A stretch of 64,000 nt of DNA. Origin: Streptomyces sp. NRRL F-6131. GTDB taxonomy: Bacteria; Actinomycetota; Actinomycetes; Streptomycetales; Streptomycetaceae. Position numbers and translations under genes: made by a program. The stretch spans positions 1 through 64,000 of the forward strand of contig JOHN01000040.1 in the NCBI GenBank assembly GCA_000719695.1, in the 5' to 3' direction. The notes under the pieces were generated by a model. It was not told where the DNA came from, did no database searches, and was given only the letters and a program-made list of their open reading frames with translations. Of this stretch, positions 24,763 through 33,587 are shown piece after piece (position 1 is the first letter of the stretch; each line of letters begins with the position of its first letter).

Positions 24763-25161
24763 CTACTGCGGGGGTTCGCGCCGCGGGGGTTCGTTCTCGT
24801 CCCAGGCCTGGACGGAGGTCTGCTCGACGATCCGCCCGTCGCGCAGCTCGGCGGTCGAGCTGACCAGGACCCGGATCCCGTCGGGGTAGCGGCAGGACTC
24901 CAGGAAGGCCAGGCGGTCCGCCTGGAGCACCACCCGCTCCAGCGTGTGGGTCGTCTCGCGGCCGTAGAGGTCGTCCAGCATCGCGCCGATCGCGTCCCGG
25001 CCGTGCATCACCAGCGGGTGGCTGGGCTGGGTCTTGCGGTCGACCACGCGGACTTCGGCGTCGTCCGCGTAGAGCGCCAGCAGCGCCCGGGCGTCGGCGT
25101 GCTCGATCCCCTCGCGCAGGGCCCGGACGTCGAAGGCGGACGGTGCGGCCATGGTGGTCAT
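24763..25161 (-). CDS. SnoaL-like/NTF2-fold protein
   Basis: 132 residues with the alpha+beta cone pattern of nuclear-transport-factor-2-like proteins: an N-terminal helix with ALLALYADDAEVRVVD, MHGRDAIGAMLDDLYGRE, and long strands ending in RDGRIVEQTSVQAWDE. Members are small enzymes (isomerases, cyclases) or ligand-binding proteins; no catalytic residues can be assigned. Start ATG at 25161 (MTTMAAPS); a second Met at position 4 is an alternative. Confidence 0.8.
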   Translation of the reverse strand: MTTMAAPSAFDVRALREGIEHADARALLALYADDAEVRVVDRKTQPSHPLVMHGRDAIGAMLDDLYGRETTHTLERVVLQADRLAFLESCRYPDGIRVLVSSTAELRDGRIVEQTSVQAWDENEPPRREPPQ

Positions 25162-25251
25162 GTTCTCGCTCCTCCGGTCGGTTCCGTCGGCTCGTACTCC
25201 CGAGCGTACGCCGGTCGGACCCGGCCGGAGGGCGGTCGGACGGCCGGTGGC

Positions 25252-26247
25252 TCAGCGGGCCGGGACGGTCCGCAGGTAGTCGGCCAGGGCAATGATCGCG
25301 GCCGGGTTGCGCGGGCTCTCCACCAGGTCGACGTAGTCCAGGACGAAGATCCGGCCGTTGCGGACGGCCGAGACGCCGGCCAGCGGCGGGAAGGAGGTCA
25401 GGAACTTCCGCTTGGCCTCGGCATCGGGGGTGCCGTAGTTGTTGATCACGATCACCTCGGGGTCGCGCTCGACCACGCTCTCCCAGCCGACGGTGGTCCA
25501 GGAGTCGGCGACGTCGCCCATCACGTTCCGCCCGCCGGCCTTGGTGATGATCTCCTCCGGGGCGGCGAACCGGCCGGAGGTGTACGGCTTGTCCTCGCCG
25601 CTGTCGTACAGGAAGACGCCCGGCCGGTACGCGGGCTCGGGGACGGCGGCGATCTGCGCCTTGAAGTCGGCGATCAGCCGGTCGGCCCGGTCCCGGACGT
25701 CGAAGATCTCGCCCAGGTTGGCGAGGTCGGTGTACAGCGCGTGCAGCGGGGACATCACCCCGCGCTCGGGGCCCTTGCCGCTGCGGCAGGACTCGGTGAG
25801 CACGTAGGAGGAGACGCCCAGCCCGGAGAGGGTCTGCGGGGTGAAGCCGCTGCCCTCGTCGAAGCCGTAGTGCCAGCCGGCGAACACCAGGTCGGCGCGG
25901 GCCTCCAGGGCGATCTCCTTGGTGATCTGCTGCTTGGAGAGCCACGCGGTGCGCCGGTACCCGTCCTTCCAGGCGACCTTGTCGACCTGGCCCTTGTCGT
26001 CCGGCATCACGTAGCCGGCCATCCGGTCCTCCAGGCCGAGGGCGAACATCAGCTCGGTGATGCCGACGTCGTTGGTGACGGTGCGGGCCGGCTTCTCCCG
26101 GAAGGTCACCCGGGCGCCGCAGTTCTCCACGGTCACCGGGTAGTGGGCGGAGGCGGTGGCGGCGTCGCCGCGCGGGGCTATCTCGGCCCCGCAGCCGGTG
26201 AGCGCGAGGGCGAGCAGGGTGGCGGCGGCAACGGCCTTGGTGCGCAT
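25252..26247 (-). CDS. Corrinoid/metal-chelate ABC transporter substrate-binding lipoprotein (BtuF-like)
   Basis: 331 residues. The lipobox ALTGC places the lipidated Cys at 19. The mature part is a two-lobed periplasmic-binding protein of the BtuF/FhuD class (RTVTNDVGITELMFALGLEDRMAGYV, ARADLVFAGWHYGF, DPEVIVINNYG). On its own it could bind siderophore or corrinoid. The cobalamin riboswitch in front of the operon points to B12 or a precursor. It lies 88 bp downstream of the ATPase gene as the last gene of permease-ATPase-binding protein. Confidence 0.87.
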   Translation of the reverse strand: MRTKAVAAATLLALALTGCGAEIAPRGDAATASAHYPVTVENCGARVTFREKPARTVTNDVGITELMFALGLEDRMAGYVMPDDKGQVDKVAWKDGYRRTAWLSKQQITKEIALEARADLVFAGWHYGFDEGSGFTPQTLSGLGVSSYVLTESCRSGKGPERGVMSPLHALYTDLANLGEIFDVRDRADRLIADFKAQIAAVPEPAYRPGVFLYDSGEDKPYTSGRFAAPEEIITKAGGRNVMGDVADSWTTVGWESVVERDPEVIVINNYGTPDAEAKRKFLTSFPPLAGVSAVRNGRIFVLDYVDLVESPRNPAAIIALADYLRTVPAR

Positions 26248-26335
26248 GGGAGGTCCTCGGGACGGTGGTCGGCGGGTCGTTCGGGCGGGAAGCGGCGGGA
26301 CGTGGTGGAGAGCCGTGGGGCGCGCGGGGGCGCGG

Positions 26336-27130
26336 CTACGGCAGGCGGTCGAACAGCAGCTGGACGGCGCCGGTGACCGGGTGCTTCACCGGCGTCGCGC
26401 GGACCCTGAACACCTCCGCCAGCAGCTCCGGTCCGAGGACCTCGGCGGGCGGCCCGGAGGCGACGATCCGGCCGTCGGCGACCACGTACAGCAGGTCGCA
26501 GTGCCCGGCGGCCAGGTTGAGGTCGTGCAGCGCGGTGAGCACCGTCGGCCCGGCCTCCCGGACCAGCGCCAGCACCTCCAACTGGTGCGCGATGTCCAGG
26601 TGGTTGGTGGGCTCGTCCAGCACCAGCACCCGGGGCTCCTGGACCAGCGCGCGGGCGATCAGCACCCGCTGCTTCTCGCCGCCGGACAGGCTCGGGAAGC
26701 TCCGGTCGGCCAGGTGCGCGGCGCCGACCCGGCGCAGCGCCGCGGCGCAGTGGTCCTCGTCCGCGGCGGACGGTCCGGCCAGCGCGCCGCGCCGGTGCGG
26801 CAGCCGGCCCATGCCGACCACCTCGGCCACGGTGAAGTCGAACTCGACGGAGTGCTCCTGCGGCAGGGCCGCGATCCGCCGGGCGGCCTCGCGCGGGGCG
26901 AGCCCGTGCAGCTCCTCGCCGCCCAGCAGGACGGCTCCGGTGGCGGGCTTCAGCGCCCGGTAGACGCAGCGCAGCAGGGTGGACTTGCCGCTGCCGTTCG
27001 GGCCCACCAGGCCGACCACCCGGCCGGCGGCGGCGGTCAGCGTGACGTCGTGGACCAGCCGGACGCCGGCCAGGTCGACCGAGACCCGGTCGACGGCGAG
27101 GTCCAGGGCCCCGGAGGTGGTGGTGCTCAC
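26336..27130 (-). CDS. Corrinoid ABC transporter ATP-binding protein (BtuD-like)
   Basis: 264 residues. Walker A GPNGSGKST at 43-51, signature LSGGEKQR, Walker B VLVLDEPTNHLD and switch His in LTALHDLNLA are all present. The FecE/BtuD type has the PQEHSVEFDFTVAEVVGMGR Q-loop region. The GTG at 27130 overlaps the permease stop (GTGA), setting the start at MSTTTSGAL. The open frame extends upstream through the permease gene but that part is a shadow. Confidence 0.9.
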   Translation of the reverse strand: MSTTTSGALDLAVDRVSVDLAGVRLVHDVTLTAAAGRVVGLVGPNGSGKSTLLRCVYRALKPATGAVLLGGEELHGLAPREAARRIAALPQEHSVEFDFTVAEVVGMGRLPHRRGALAGPSAADEDHCAAALRRVGAAHLADRSFPSLSGGEKQRVLIARALVQEPRVLVLDEPTNHLDIAHQLEVLALVREAGPTVLTALHDLNLAAGHCDLLYVVADGRIVASGPPAEVLGPELLAEVFRVRATPVKHPVTGAVQLLFDRLP

Positions 27131-28215
27131 CGGCCACCCCCGAAGGAGTAGCCGCGACGGCGCATCAGCAGCAGGAAGCAGGGCACCCCGAGGGCCGCGG
27201 TGACCACGCCGACCGGGAGTTCGGCGGGGGCCAGCAGGGTGCGGGAGACGATGTCCACCCAGACCAGCAGCAGCGCCCCGGCGAACGGTGCGACCAGCAG
27301 CACCCGGCGGTGGCCGGCGCCGACCAGCATCCGGACCAGGTGCGGGACCATCAGCCCGACGAAGCCGATCGCCCCGCTGACGGCGACCACGGTGCCGGTG
27401 ACGGCCGCGGTCACCACGAAGAGTTCGCGGCGCAGCCGGTCCGGGTCCACGCCGAGCGAGGCGGCCGTCTCGTCGCCCATGGCCAGCGCGTCCAGCCGCC
27501 CGGCGGCGCAGGTCAGGTACCCGAGGCCGGCCAGCACGGTGACGGCGGCGATCGGCACGGAGCCCCAGGTGGCCCCGCCGAGGCTGCCGAGCAGCCACAT
27601 CATGGCGGAGCGGGCGGCCTCGCCGCGGGCGGCGGCGAAGACCATCAGGGCGGTCAGCGCGGAGAAGCCGTAGGACATCGCGGTGCCGGTGAGCACCAGC
27701 CGCAGCGGGGTGAGGCCGTGCGCGGTACGGGCCGTCAGGTAGACCAGCACCATGGCGACCAGGGCCGCGGCGAAGGCGGAGGCGGAGAGCGCCCAGACGC
27801 CGAGCGAGGCGAAGGCGCCCAGCATCAGCACGGCGTTGGCGCCGACCGAGGCGCCGGAGGAGATGCCGAGCACGAAGGGGTCGGCGAGCGCGTTGCGGAC
27901 CATCGCCTGGACGGCCACCCCGGTGGCGGCGAGTCCGGCGCCGACGACGGCGGCCAGCACCGCGCGGGGCAGCCGGATCTCCCAGACGATGGCGTAGGCG
28001 GCGGCCTCGTCGGCGGCCAGTCGACCGCCCGTCAGTCCGGCGCCCAGCAGCCGCAGGACCTGTCCGAGGCCCAGCCCGGAGGAGCCCACCGCGACGGCGC
28101 AGACCAGTGAGCCGAGCAGGGCCGCGGCGAGTCCGGCGGCCAGGGGGACGGCGGCCGTCCGGCGCGGGCCCGGTGGGGCGGCGGTGGCCGGTGCGGTCGC
28201 GGTGCTGCTGCTCAC
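27127..28215 (-). CDS. Corrinoid ABC transporter permease (BtuC/FecCD family)
   Basis: 362 residues with about ten transmembrane helices and conserved FecCD segments (NALADPFVLGISSGASVGANAV; GAIGFVGLMVPHLVRMLVGAGHRRVL). It forms the membrane channel of the importer. The GTG at 28215 starts the protein on a short Ala/Thr/Pro leader before the first helix; an in-frame ATG at 28290 would add 25 residues but lies next to the riboswitch end. First gene downstream of the cobalamin riboswitch. Confidence 0.88.
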   Translation of the reverse strand: MSSSTATAPATAAPPGPRRTAAVPLAAGLAAALLGSLVCAVAVGSSGLGLGQVLRLLGAGLTGGRLAADEAAAYAIVWEIRLPRAVLAAVVGAGLAATGVAVQAMVRNALADPFVLGISSGASVGANAVLMLGAFASLGVWALSASAFAAALVAMVLVYLTARTAHGLTPLRLVLTGTAMSYGFSALTALMVFAAARGEAARSAMMWLLGSLGGATWGSVPIAAVTVLAGLGYLTCAAGRLDALAMGDETAASLGVDPDRLRRELFVVTAAVTGTVVAVSGAIGFVGLMVPHLVRMLVGAGHRRVLLVAPFAGALLLVWVDIVSRTLLAPAELPVGVVTAALGVPCFLLLMRRRGYSFGGGR

Positions 28216-28269
28216 GGAGGGCGCGCCTTGCCTCGGGCCGCGCACGGCGCGGGGCGGCGCGGCCCGGAC

Positions 28270-28428
28270 GGGGATGTGCCGGGGCGCCATCCCCTCGCAG
28301 TCCGCGGCGAGTTGTCGGGAGGTCGGCGTCCTCGGGCGATCGGGCTCACGGCCGAAGGGGCCGCTTACCGTTGCGGGTCAGCGCCGGATTCGCACCGGCT
28401 TCCCCTTCGGACGCCCTGGCAGCATAAC
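28270..28428 (-). promoter_or_regulatory. Cobalamin riboswitch
   Basis: On the minus strand the B12-box region (28365-28404) reads GAAGCCGGTGCGAATCCGGC, followed by GCTGACCCGCAACGGTAAG, then GTGAGCC and a GC-rich 3' portion. This is the recognisable core of the adenosylcobalamin riboswitch aptamer. It lies about 55-215 bp before the permease start. In this class, cobalamin binding usually represses translation or transcription of uptake genes. The outer boundaries are approximate. Confidence 0.9.
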
Positions 28429-28459
28429 AAGCGAACGGCCCTCGTGACCCTTACCGGTC

Positions 28460-28503
28460 GGCATCGGGCCGGCATCGGGCCGGCATCGGGCCGGCATCGG
28501 GTC
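28460..28503. repeat. Four tandem 11-bp repeats
   Basis: GGCATCGGGCC is repeated at 28460, 28471, 28482 and (last unit GGCATCGGGTC) 28493, just upstream of the riboswitch transcript. Beside it is a perfect 14-bp inverted repeat, CCGGCCGGTACCGG at 28509-28522 and its complement at 28524-28537, with a 1-nt loop. Confidence 0.85.
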
Positions 28504-28557
28504 GGGATCCGGCCGGTACCGGACCGGTACCGGCCGGAAACCGGTCGCGAACGCACG

Positions 28558-28589
28558 ACCGCCCCCGTCCGGATCCGGACGGGGGCGGT
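28558..28589 (-). terminator. sodN terminator
   Basis: A perfect 32-bp palindrome (ACCGCCCCCGTCCGGA and complement), 23 bp after the sodN stop on the minus strand. Confidence 0.85.
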
Positions 28590-28612
28590 CGCAGAGGGGG
28601 ACTGAGCGGGGG

Positions 28613-29008
28613 TCAGCCCTGCTTGGTCTCCCAGAAGATCTTGTCGACCTCGGCGATGAGGTCCAGCAGCGCCTGGCCGGTGGCCGGGTCGGTGGACGCC
28701 TTGGCGGCCGAGGCGGCCTTCAGGGTGTCGTTGACGAGCTGGTGCAGCTGCGGGTACTTCTCGAAGTGCGGGGCCTTGAAGTAGTCGCTCCACAGCACCG
28801 AGATGTGGTGCTTGACGGCCTCGGCGCGCTGCTCCTTGATGATGACGGCGCGGGCGCGGAAGTGCGCGTCCTCGTTGGCCTGGTACTTCTCCTGGGTGGC
28901 CTTCACCGACTCGGCCTCGATCCGGGCCTGGGCCGGGTCGTAGACACCGCAGGGCAGGTCGCAGTGGGCGTGGGCGGTGGCGCGCGGTGCAAACAGGCGA
29001 GAGAACAT
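28613..29008 (-). CDS. sodN: Nickel superoxide dismutase precursor
   Basis: A 131-residue cytoplasmic enzyme that dismutes superoxide in a homohexamer. The nickel hook HCDLPCGVY is at residues 15-23: after removal of a 14-residue leader (cleavage between Ala14 and His15), His1, Cys2 and Cys6 of the mature protein bind nickel and Tyr9 gates the site. The rest is the four-helix bundle (EKYQANEDAHFRARAVIIKEQRA). The maturation protease SodX is encoded divergently next door. In Streptomyces, sodN is induced by nickel. Start ATG at 29008 with AAGGAAGGA upstream. Confidence 0.97.
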   Translation of the reverse strand: MFSRLFAPRATAHAHCDLPCGVYDPAQARIEAESVKATQEKYQANEDAHFRARAVIIKEQRAEAVKHHISVLWSDYFKAPHFEKYPQLHQLVNDTLKAASAAKASTDPATGQALLDLIAEVDKIFWETKQG

Positions 29009-29225
29009 GGGAGTCCTTCCTTAGATCGTCTTCCCGCGCCCGAGATTACCCCCCGTGCCCTGCGGTTTCCCGGTCGGGCGGCGGGCCTAGGGCAAAAGGT
29101 GGAGCCGGAACCGGGTGAATCCGGACATCGGCGGGCCCGGGCCGGTGCGGCAGACTGGTGTGCGACAGCGGGCGGCGGCGGGAGCCGGACGGGACACGGC
29201 GGGACGCGAGCCGGGAGGAGGAACC

Positions 29226-29684
29226 GTGGGACGGAGCGCGGAACCGGAGGACGGCGGGTTGGGCGGCGGTGCGCCGTTCGGGCTGATCGACGTGGCGGGG
29301 GACTCGATGGTGCCGACGCTGCGCGACGGGGACCAGCTGCTGGTGCGCTACGGCGCGCGGATCCGGCCCGGCGCGGTGGTGGTGTTCCGGCACCCGTTCC
29401 AGCAGAACCTGCTGGTGGTCAAGCGCGCCGACGGCCGCCGGTCCAAGGGCTGGTGGCTGCTCTCCGACAACCGGCCGGTCGACAGCGACAGCCGCAGCTA
29501 CGGAGCCGTCCCGGACGAGCTGGTGCTCGGCCGGGTGCTGCTGCGGCTGCGCCCGCGCCCGGCCTGGCTGGCACCCGGGCGGCGGCTGGAGCGGCTGCTG
29601 CTGCGCACCCCGCTGGCCCGGGTCCCCGGACTGGCCCGCCGCCTCGGCGTCTGGGTCCGCCCGGAGGAACTGCCGGTCGGCTAG
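29226..29684 (+). CDS. sodX: SodX, nickel superoxide dismutase maturation protease
   Basis: A 152-residue signal-peptidase-like (S24/S26 fold) protease that removes the SodN leader. The catalytic Ser lies in GDSMVPTL (Ser27 from this start) and the Lys in QNLLVVKRADGR. It lacks the N-terminal transmembrane anchor of true signal peptidases, as expected for the cytoplasmic enzyme. The GTG at 29226 with GGAGGAGG six bases upstream is far better than the earlier in-frame ATG at 29115. Divergent from sodN (217-bp gap) and convergent with the CGNR gene. Confidence 0.92.
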   Translation: MGRSAEPEDGGLGGGAPFGLIDVAGDSMVPTLRDGDQLLVRYGARIRPGAVVVFRHPFQQNLLVVKRADGRRSKGWWLLSDNRPVDSDSRSYGAVPDELVLGRVLLRLRPRPAWLAPGRRLERLLLRTPLARVPGLARRLGVWVRPEELPVG

Positions 29685-29706
29685 GGCCAGGCCCGGGCGG
29701 GTCCGG

Positions 29707-30303
29707 TCAGGCGAGGCCGGCCGCGGCGGCGGCGGCCTCCTGGGCCTCCAGCCGCTTGCGGGCGCGGTAGGCGGCGACGTTGGCGCGGGTGGCGCAGCGG
29801 TCCGAGCAGTACCGGCGGGACCGGTTGGTCGAGGTGTCCAGGTAGGAGTTGCGGCAGGGCGCGGCCTGGCAGATGCCGAGCCGGTCGGCCCCCAGCTCGG
29901 TCAGGTGGACGGCCAGGCCCATGCAGGCGACGGCGCTGAAGTGCGCGGTGGCGGTGGGCGAGTTGTCGGCGAGGTGCAGGTGCCAGCGGGGCCGGCCGGC
30001 CTCGTCGAGGTAGTCGTGCCCGGAGACCAGCGGGCTGACCGGGAACTCCATCAGCAGGCTGTTCAGCAGGTCGACGCTGCGGACCTCCTCGCCGTCGGCG
30101 GCGGCCTCGAAGACGCCGCGCAGCCGGGTGCGGACGGCCCGCAGGCGGGGCAGGTCGGACTCGTCGGCGAGGTCGCGGGCGCGGGAGGAGTCCGAGAACA
30201 GGGCGCGCACCGCGTCCACCGAGGTCAGCGAGTCGGTGCCGCGCTCGGGTTCCTCGGTGTTCACCAGCCGGACGGCCAGATCGGCGTACGAGGCGAGCTC
30301 CAC
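29707..30303 (-). CDS. CGNR zinc-finger/ABATE-domain regulator
   Basis: 198 residues. The N-terminal ABATE-type ligand-binding region starts SYADLAVRLVNTEEPERG. The C-terminal CGNR-type zinc finger shows GICQAAPCRNSYLDTSTNRSRRYCSDRC, four metal-binding Cys in the family spacing, then a basic helix (ATRANVAAYRARKRLE). The family is presumed to act in transcription. It sits tail-to-tail with sodX (22 bp apart), an arrangement also familiar from Streptomyces sodN loci; a regulatory link to nickel or SOD is inference. The last residues are an Ala run. Confidence 0.85.
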   Translation of the reverse strand: MELASYADLAVRLVNTEEPERGTDSLTSVDAVRALFSDSSRARDLADESDLPRLRAVRTRLRGVFEAAADGEEVRSVDLLNSLLMEFPVSPLVSGHDYLDEAGRPRWHLHLADNSPTATAHFSAVACMGLAVHLTELGADRLGICQAAPCRNSYLDTSTNRSRRYCSDRCATRANVAAYRARKRLEAQEAAAAAAGLA

Positions 30304-30379
30304 GGTGGTCCTTCCAGAGATCGGTAACGGGCTGATTGCTTCCAGCCTATTACCCGGAGGGCGAAAGCGGGAAAAGCGC

Positions 30380-30410
30380 GGCGCCCGACAGGACCGGCCT
30401 GCCGGGCGCC
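30380..30410 (-). terminator. Terminator of the amino-acid ABC operon
   Basis: A 13-bp stem (GGCGCCCGACAGG / CCTGCCGGGCGCC, one G-T pair) with a 5-nt loop, 15 bp after the ATPase stop on the minus strand. Confidence 0.75.
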
Positions 30411-30424
30411 ACTGGACGGTGCGC

Positions 30425-31225
30425 TCAGAGCACCTTGGAGAGGAAGGCGCGGGTGCGCTCGTGCTGCGGGTCGGTGAGGACGTCGCGGGGGTTGCCGGAC
30501 TCGACGACCACGCCGCCGTCCATGAACACCAGCGCGTCGCCGACCTCGCGGGCGAAGCCCATCTCGTGGGTGACCACGATCATGGTCATGCCCTCCTCGG
30601 CCAGCCCGCGCATGACGTCGAGCACCTCGCCGACCAGCTCGGGGTCGAGCGCCGAGGTCGGCTCGTCGAAGAGCATCAGCTTGGGCTTCATGGCGAGCGC
30701 CCGGGCGATGGCGACCCGCTGCTGCTGGCCGCCGGAGAGCTGGGACGGGTAGTTCCCGGCCTTGTCGGACAGGCCGACCCGCTCCAGCAGGGCCATCGCG
30801 TGCTCCTTGGCCGCGGCCTTGGACTCCCGCTTGACCTGGACCGGCGCCTCCATCACGTTCTCCACCGCGGTCATGTGCGGGAAGAGGTTGAAGCGCTGGA
30901 ACACCATGCCGATGTCCCGCCGCTTGAGCGCGACCTCGCGGTCCTTGAGCTCGTGGAGCTTGTCGCCCCGCTGCCGGTAGCCGACCAGTTCGCCGTCCAC
31001 CCAGAGGCGGCCGCCGTTGATCTTCTCCAGGTGGTTGATGCAGCGCAGGAAGGTCGACTTGCCGGAGCCGGACGGGCCGACCAGGCAGAACACCTCGCTC
31101 TGCTGGACCTCCAGGTCGATGCCCTTGAGCACCTCGACCAGGCCGTACGACTTGTGGACGCCCTCGGCCTTCACCATCGGGCCGCCGTTGTGGGCGTCGG
31201 CCGGGGTCTTGGTCAGGTCGGTCAT
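30425..31225 (-). CDS. Polar amino-acid ABC transporter ATP-binding protein
   Basis: 266 residues of the GlnQ/HisP type: Walker [11 protein letters not shown]-loop [18 protein letters not shown], signature [16 protein letters not shown], Walker [15 protein letters not shown] and switch His [12 protein letters not shown]. An insertion around the [19 protein letters not shown] stretch is normal for the HisP branch. It powers uptake by the adjacent permease. The ATG at 31225 overlaps the permease stop (ATGA). Confidence 0.92.
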   Translation of the reverse strand: MTDLTKTPADAHNGGPMVKAEGVHKSYGLVEVLKGIDLEVQQSEVFCLVGPSGSGKSTFLRCINHLEKINGGRLWVDGELVGYRQRGDKLHELKDREVALKRRDIGMVFQRFNLFPHMTAVENVMEAPVQVKRESKAAAKEHAMALLERVGLSDKAGNYPSQLSGGQQQRVAIARALAMKPKLMLFDEPTSALDPELVGEVLDVMRGLAEEGMTMIVVTHEMGFAREVGDALVFMDGGVVVESGNPRDVLTDPQHERTRAFLSKVL

Positions 31226-32196
31226 ACGTGGCCACCTCCCTCGAGTCCGGGGACCACGTCGTTCTTGGCCTTCGGGGTGGTCCTGCCGCCGAACAGCAGC
31301 CGCAGGCGCTGGAGCGGCGTGGGCGGCAGGGTCCGGTTCGCACCACGAGCGTAGTGCCGTTCGATGTAGTACTGCCCGACCGTGAGGATCGAGGTCATGA
31401 GCAGGTAGTAGATGCTGACCGCGACGAGGACCGGGATGGTCTGGAAGGTCCGCGAGTAGATGTCGTGGCCGGCGGTGAACAGCTCGGCGAGCGAGATGAC
31501 CTGGACCAGCGAGGTGGTCTTCAGCATCGAGATGGTCTCGTTGCCGGTCGGCGGGATGATCACCCGCATCGCCTGGGGGAGCACGATCCGGCGCAGCGTG
31601 GCCGAGCGGCTCATGCCCAGGGCGTGGGCGGCCTCGGTCTGTCCCTCGTCCACGGACTGGATGCCGCCGCGGACGATCTCGGCCATGTACGCCGCCTCGT
31701 TGAGGCCGAGGCCCAGCAGGGCGGCGGTGAAGGTCGGGATCAGCGTGTTGGTGGACTCGGACCAGAACTCGGGCCCGAAGGGGATGCCGAGCGAGAGCTT
31801 CGGCCAGAGGGCGCCCAGGAAGTTCCAGAACACCAGCTGCACCAGGACGGGCGTGCCGCGGAAGATCCAGATGTAGAACCACGCCGTCCCCGACAGCAGC
31901 GGGTTCGGCGAGAGCCGCATGACGGCGAGGAGCACGCCGCCGACCACGCCCATCAGCATGGACAGCGCGGTCAGCTCCAGGGTCACCCAGATGCCGTGGA
32001 TGATCTGCTCGTTGGTGAGCGTGTCTCTGACGACGTCCCACTGGAACGCGGGGTTGAAGATCAGGGCGTGGAGCAGCATCGCCGCGAGGACGACGATGAC
32101 TACGGCTCCGGCCCAGCGTCCGGGGTGGCGCACCGGGACGGCCTTGATGGTCTCAGGCCGTCCCGATCTCACCGCCCCCTGCTCGGAAGATTTCAC
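31222..32196 (-). CDS. Polar amino-acid ABC transporter permease
   Basis: 324 residues with a cytoplasmic N-terminus, a first helix ([20 protein letters not shown]), and a HisM-like core with the EAA loop [29 protein letters not shown]. Only one permease gene is present, so it would work as a homodimer. About 30 basic residues extend beyond the last helix. Placed 33 bp after the binding-protein gene; its stop overlaps the ATPase start. Confidence 0.92.
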   Translation of the reverse strand: MKSSEQGAVRSGRPETIKAVPVRHPGRWAGAVVIVVLAAMLLHALIFNPAFQWDVVRDTLTNEQIIHGIWVTLELTALSMLMGVVGGVLLAVMRLSPNPLLSGTAWFYIWIFRGTPVLVQLVFWNFLGALWPKLSLGIPFGPEFWSESTNTLIPTFTAALLGLGLNEAAYMAEIVRGGIQSVDEGQTEAAHALGMSRSATLRRIVLPQAMRVIIPPTGNETISMLKTTSLVQVISLAELFTAGHDIYSRTFQTIPVLVAVSIYYLLMTSILTVGQYYIERHYARGANRTLPPTPLQRLRLLFGGRTTPKAKNDVVPGLEGGGHV

Positions 32197-32229
32197 CTTG
32201 GGGCCTCAGGGGTGTGGTGGTGCGGAGGA

Positions 32230-33165
32230 TCAGCTCTTGGCGGCGTTGATCTCGGACTTGTCGATCGCGCCGGCCTCGACGCCCCACTTCGCCAGGATCT
32301 GCTTGTAGGTGCCGTCGGCGATCAGTGCCTGGACGGCGCCCTGGACGGCCTGGCCGAGCGGGGAGCCCTTGTCGACGACGACGCCGTAGGGCGCGCTGTC
32401 GTAGGTCTCGCCGAGCTTCTCCAGCTGGCCGTTGGTCTGCTTGACGGCGTAGTCGACGACCGGGGAGTCGGCCATCATGACCTGGTCGCGGCCGGAGACC
32501 AGCGCGGTGGTCACGTCGGTCTGGAGGGTGAACTTGTCGCCGTCGTTCGGGATGGCCGGCTTGCCGGCCTTGCTGCACTCCGGGTTGCGGACGTCGGTGA
32601 TCTCCTGGGCCTGCGTGGTGCCGGTCTGGACGGCGACCTTCTTGCCGCAGAGGTCCTTGGGGTCGATCTTGTCCGGGTTGCCCTTCTTCACCGCGATGGC
32701 GCTGCCCGCGCTGAAGTAGGTGACCATGTCGACGGTCTGCTCGCGCTCCTTGGTGTCGGTGAAGGAGCTCATGCCGAGCTGGTACTTCTTCGCGGTGATG
32801 CCCGGGATGATCGAGGTGAAGTCGGCGTTCTGCACGTCGGCGGTCAGGCCGAGCTTCTTGGCGATCGCGTCGGCCAGGTCCACGTCGAGGCCGACGATGT
32901 TGCCCTTGTCGTCCTTGAACTCGTTGGGCGCGTAGGAGGCGTCGGCGGCGACGATCAGCTTGCCCGAGGACTTGACGTCGGCCGGGACCAGTCCGGCGAG
33001 GGCCGGGTCGGCGGACACGGCGGCGACGCTGACGCTGGGGTTGGCGGCACCGCTGCCGCCGCTGGAGGAGGACTTGCTGCTGCCGCAGGCGGTCAGCACG
33101 AGCGACGCGGACGCGAGCACCGCCGCGGAGGCGAGGAGGCGGGTGCGCTGGGTACGGGCGATCAT
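32230..33165 (-). CDS. Polar amino-acid ABC transporter substrate-binding lipoprotein
   Basis: A 311-residue family 3 solute-binding protein. Lipobox LVLTAC (Cys27), Ser/Gly-rich linker, then the two-lobed domain starting KLIVAADASYAPNEFKDDKGNIVGLDVDLADAIAKKLG. A Cys pair (DLCGKKVAVQTG...NPEC) probably forms a disulfide. The ligand is likely a polar amino acid; which one cannot be read. First gene of the operon with permease and ATPase; 422 bp separate it from a second binding-protein gene upstream on the same strand. Confidence 0.9.
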   Translation of the reverse strand: MIARTQRTRLLASAAVLASASLVLTACGSSKSSSSGGSGAANPSVSVAAVSADPALAGLVPADVKSSGKLIVAADASYAPNEFKDDKGNIVGLDVDLADAIAKKLGLTADVQNADFTSIIPGITAKKYQLGMSSFTDTKEREQTVDMVTYFSAGSAIAVKKGNPDKIDPKDLCGKKVAVQTGTTQAQEITDVRNPECSKAGKPAIPNDGDKFTLQTDVTTALVSGRDQVMMADSPVVDYAVKQTNGQLEKLGETYDSAPYGVVVDKGSPLGQAVQGAVQALIADGTYKQILAKWGVEAGAIDKSEINAAKS

Positions 33166-33477
33166 GGGGGGATCTCCTCCTGAGGGAGAGGTCGGGCGGA
33201 GCGCGCCGCGGGGGCGGCACGCCTGAGCAGCAGGCCGTACGTCGCTGTACGGGGTGGGGCGGGGAGAACTGCGCAGGGGTGGTGCCGGGTACTGCTCTCC
33301 GCCACCGTCCGCCGAGGTGGGCGTTGACCGAACCGCCTCGACCAGTGGCCGGCTCGATCCGAGATGGGGGGAATCCTGCCATCTGATGACGCTCGGGTGG
33401 CCCTCATTCAGATCAAAATCGGATAACGAGGGGCCGTGCTGTCCGCTATACGGACGAATGCCGCGTCCCTGTCACCC

Positions 33478-33493
33478 TGCGTATAAGTATGCA
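33478..33493. promoter_or_regulatory. Possible ArgR/ARG-box-like palindrome
   Basis: TGCGTATAAGTATGCA is an AT-rich imperfect palindrome (arms TGC.TA / TA.GCA) in otherwise very GC-rich DNA, in the 422-bp gap between the two binding-protein genes. It resembles ARG boxes in base content and arm sequence only. No gene was seen in the gap. Confidence 0.3.
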
Positions 33494-33587
33494 GATCTCC
33501 CTGCGGTCCGCCCGGAGGCCCGGCCGCGCACTCGCCCGATCGTGCGCCCGCCCCGCGGCGGTCCGGACCCCCGGGTTCGACCCCGGC

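Noticed and set aside
28460..28503. CRISPR-like array
   Set aside because: Units are directly adjacent 11-mers without spacers, so this is a simple tandem repeat. The same applies to 37375-37437 and 52294-52361.
29009..29225. Nur box in the sodN-sodX divergent region
   Set aside because: No TTGCAA-N5-TTGCAA-like element was seen; nickel control may act through another route.
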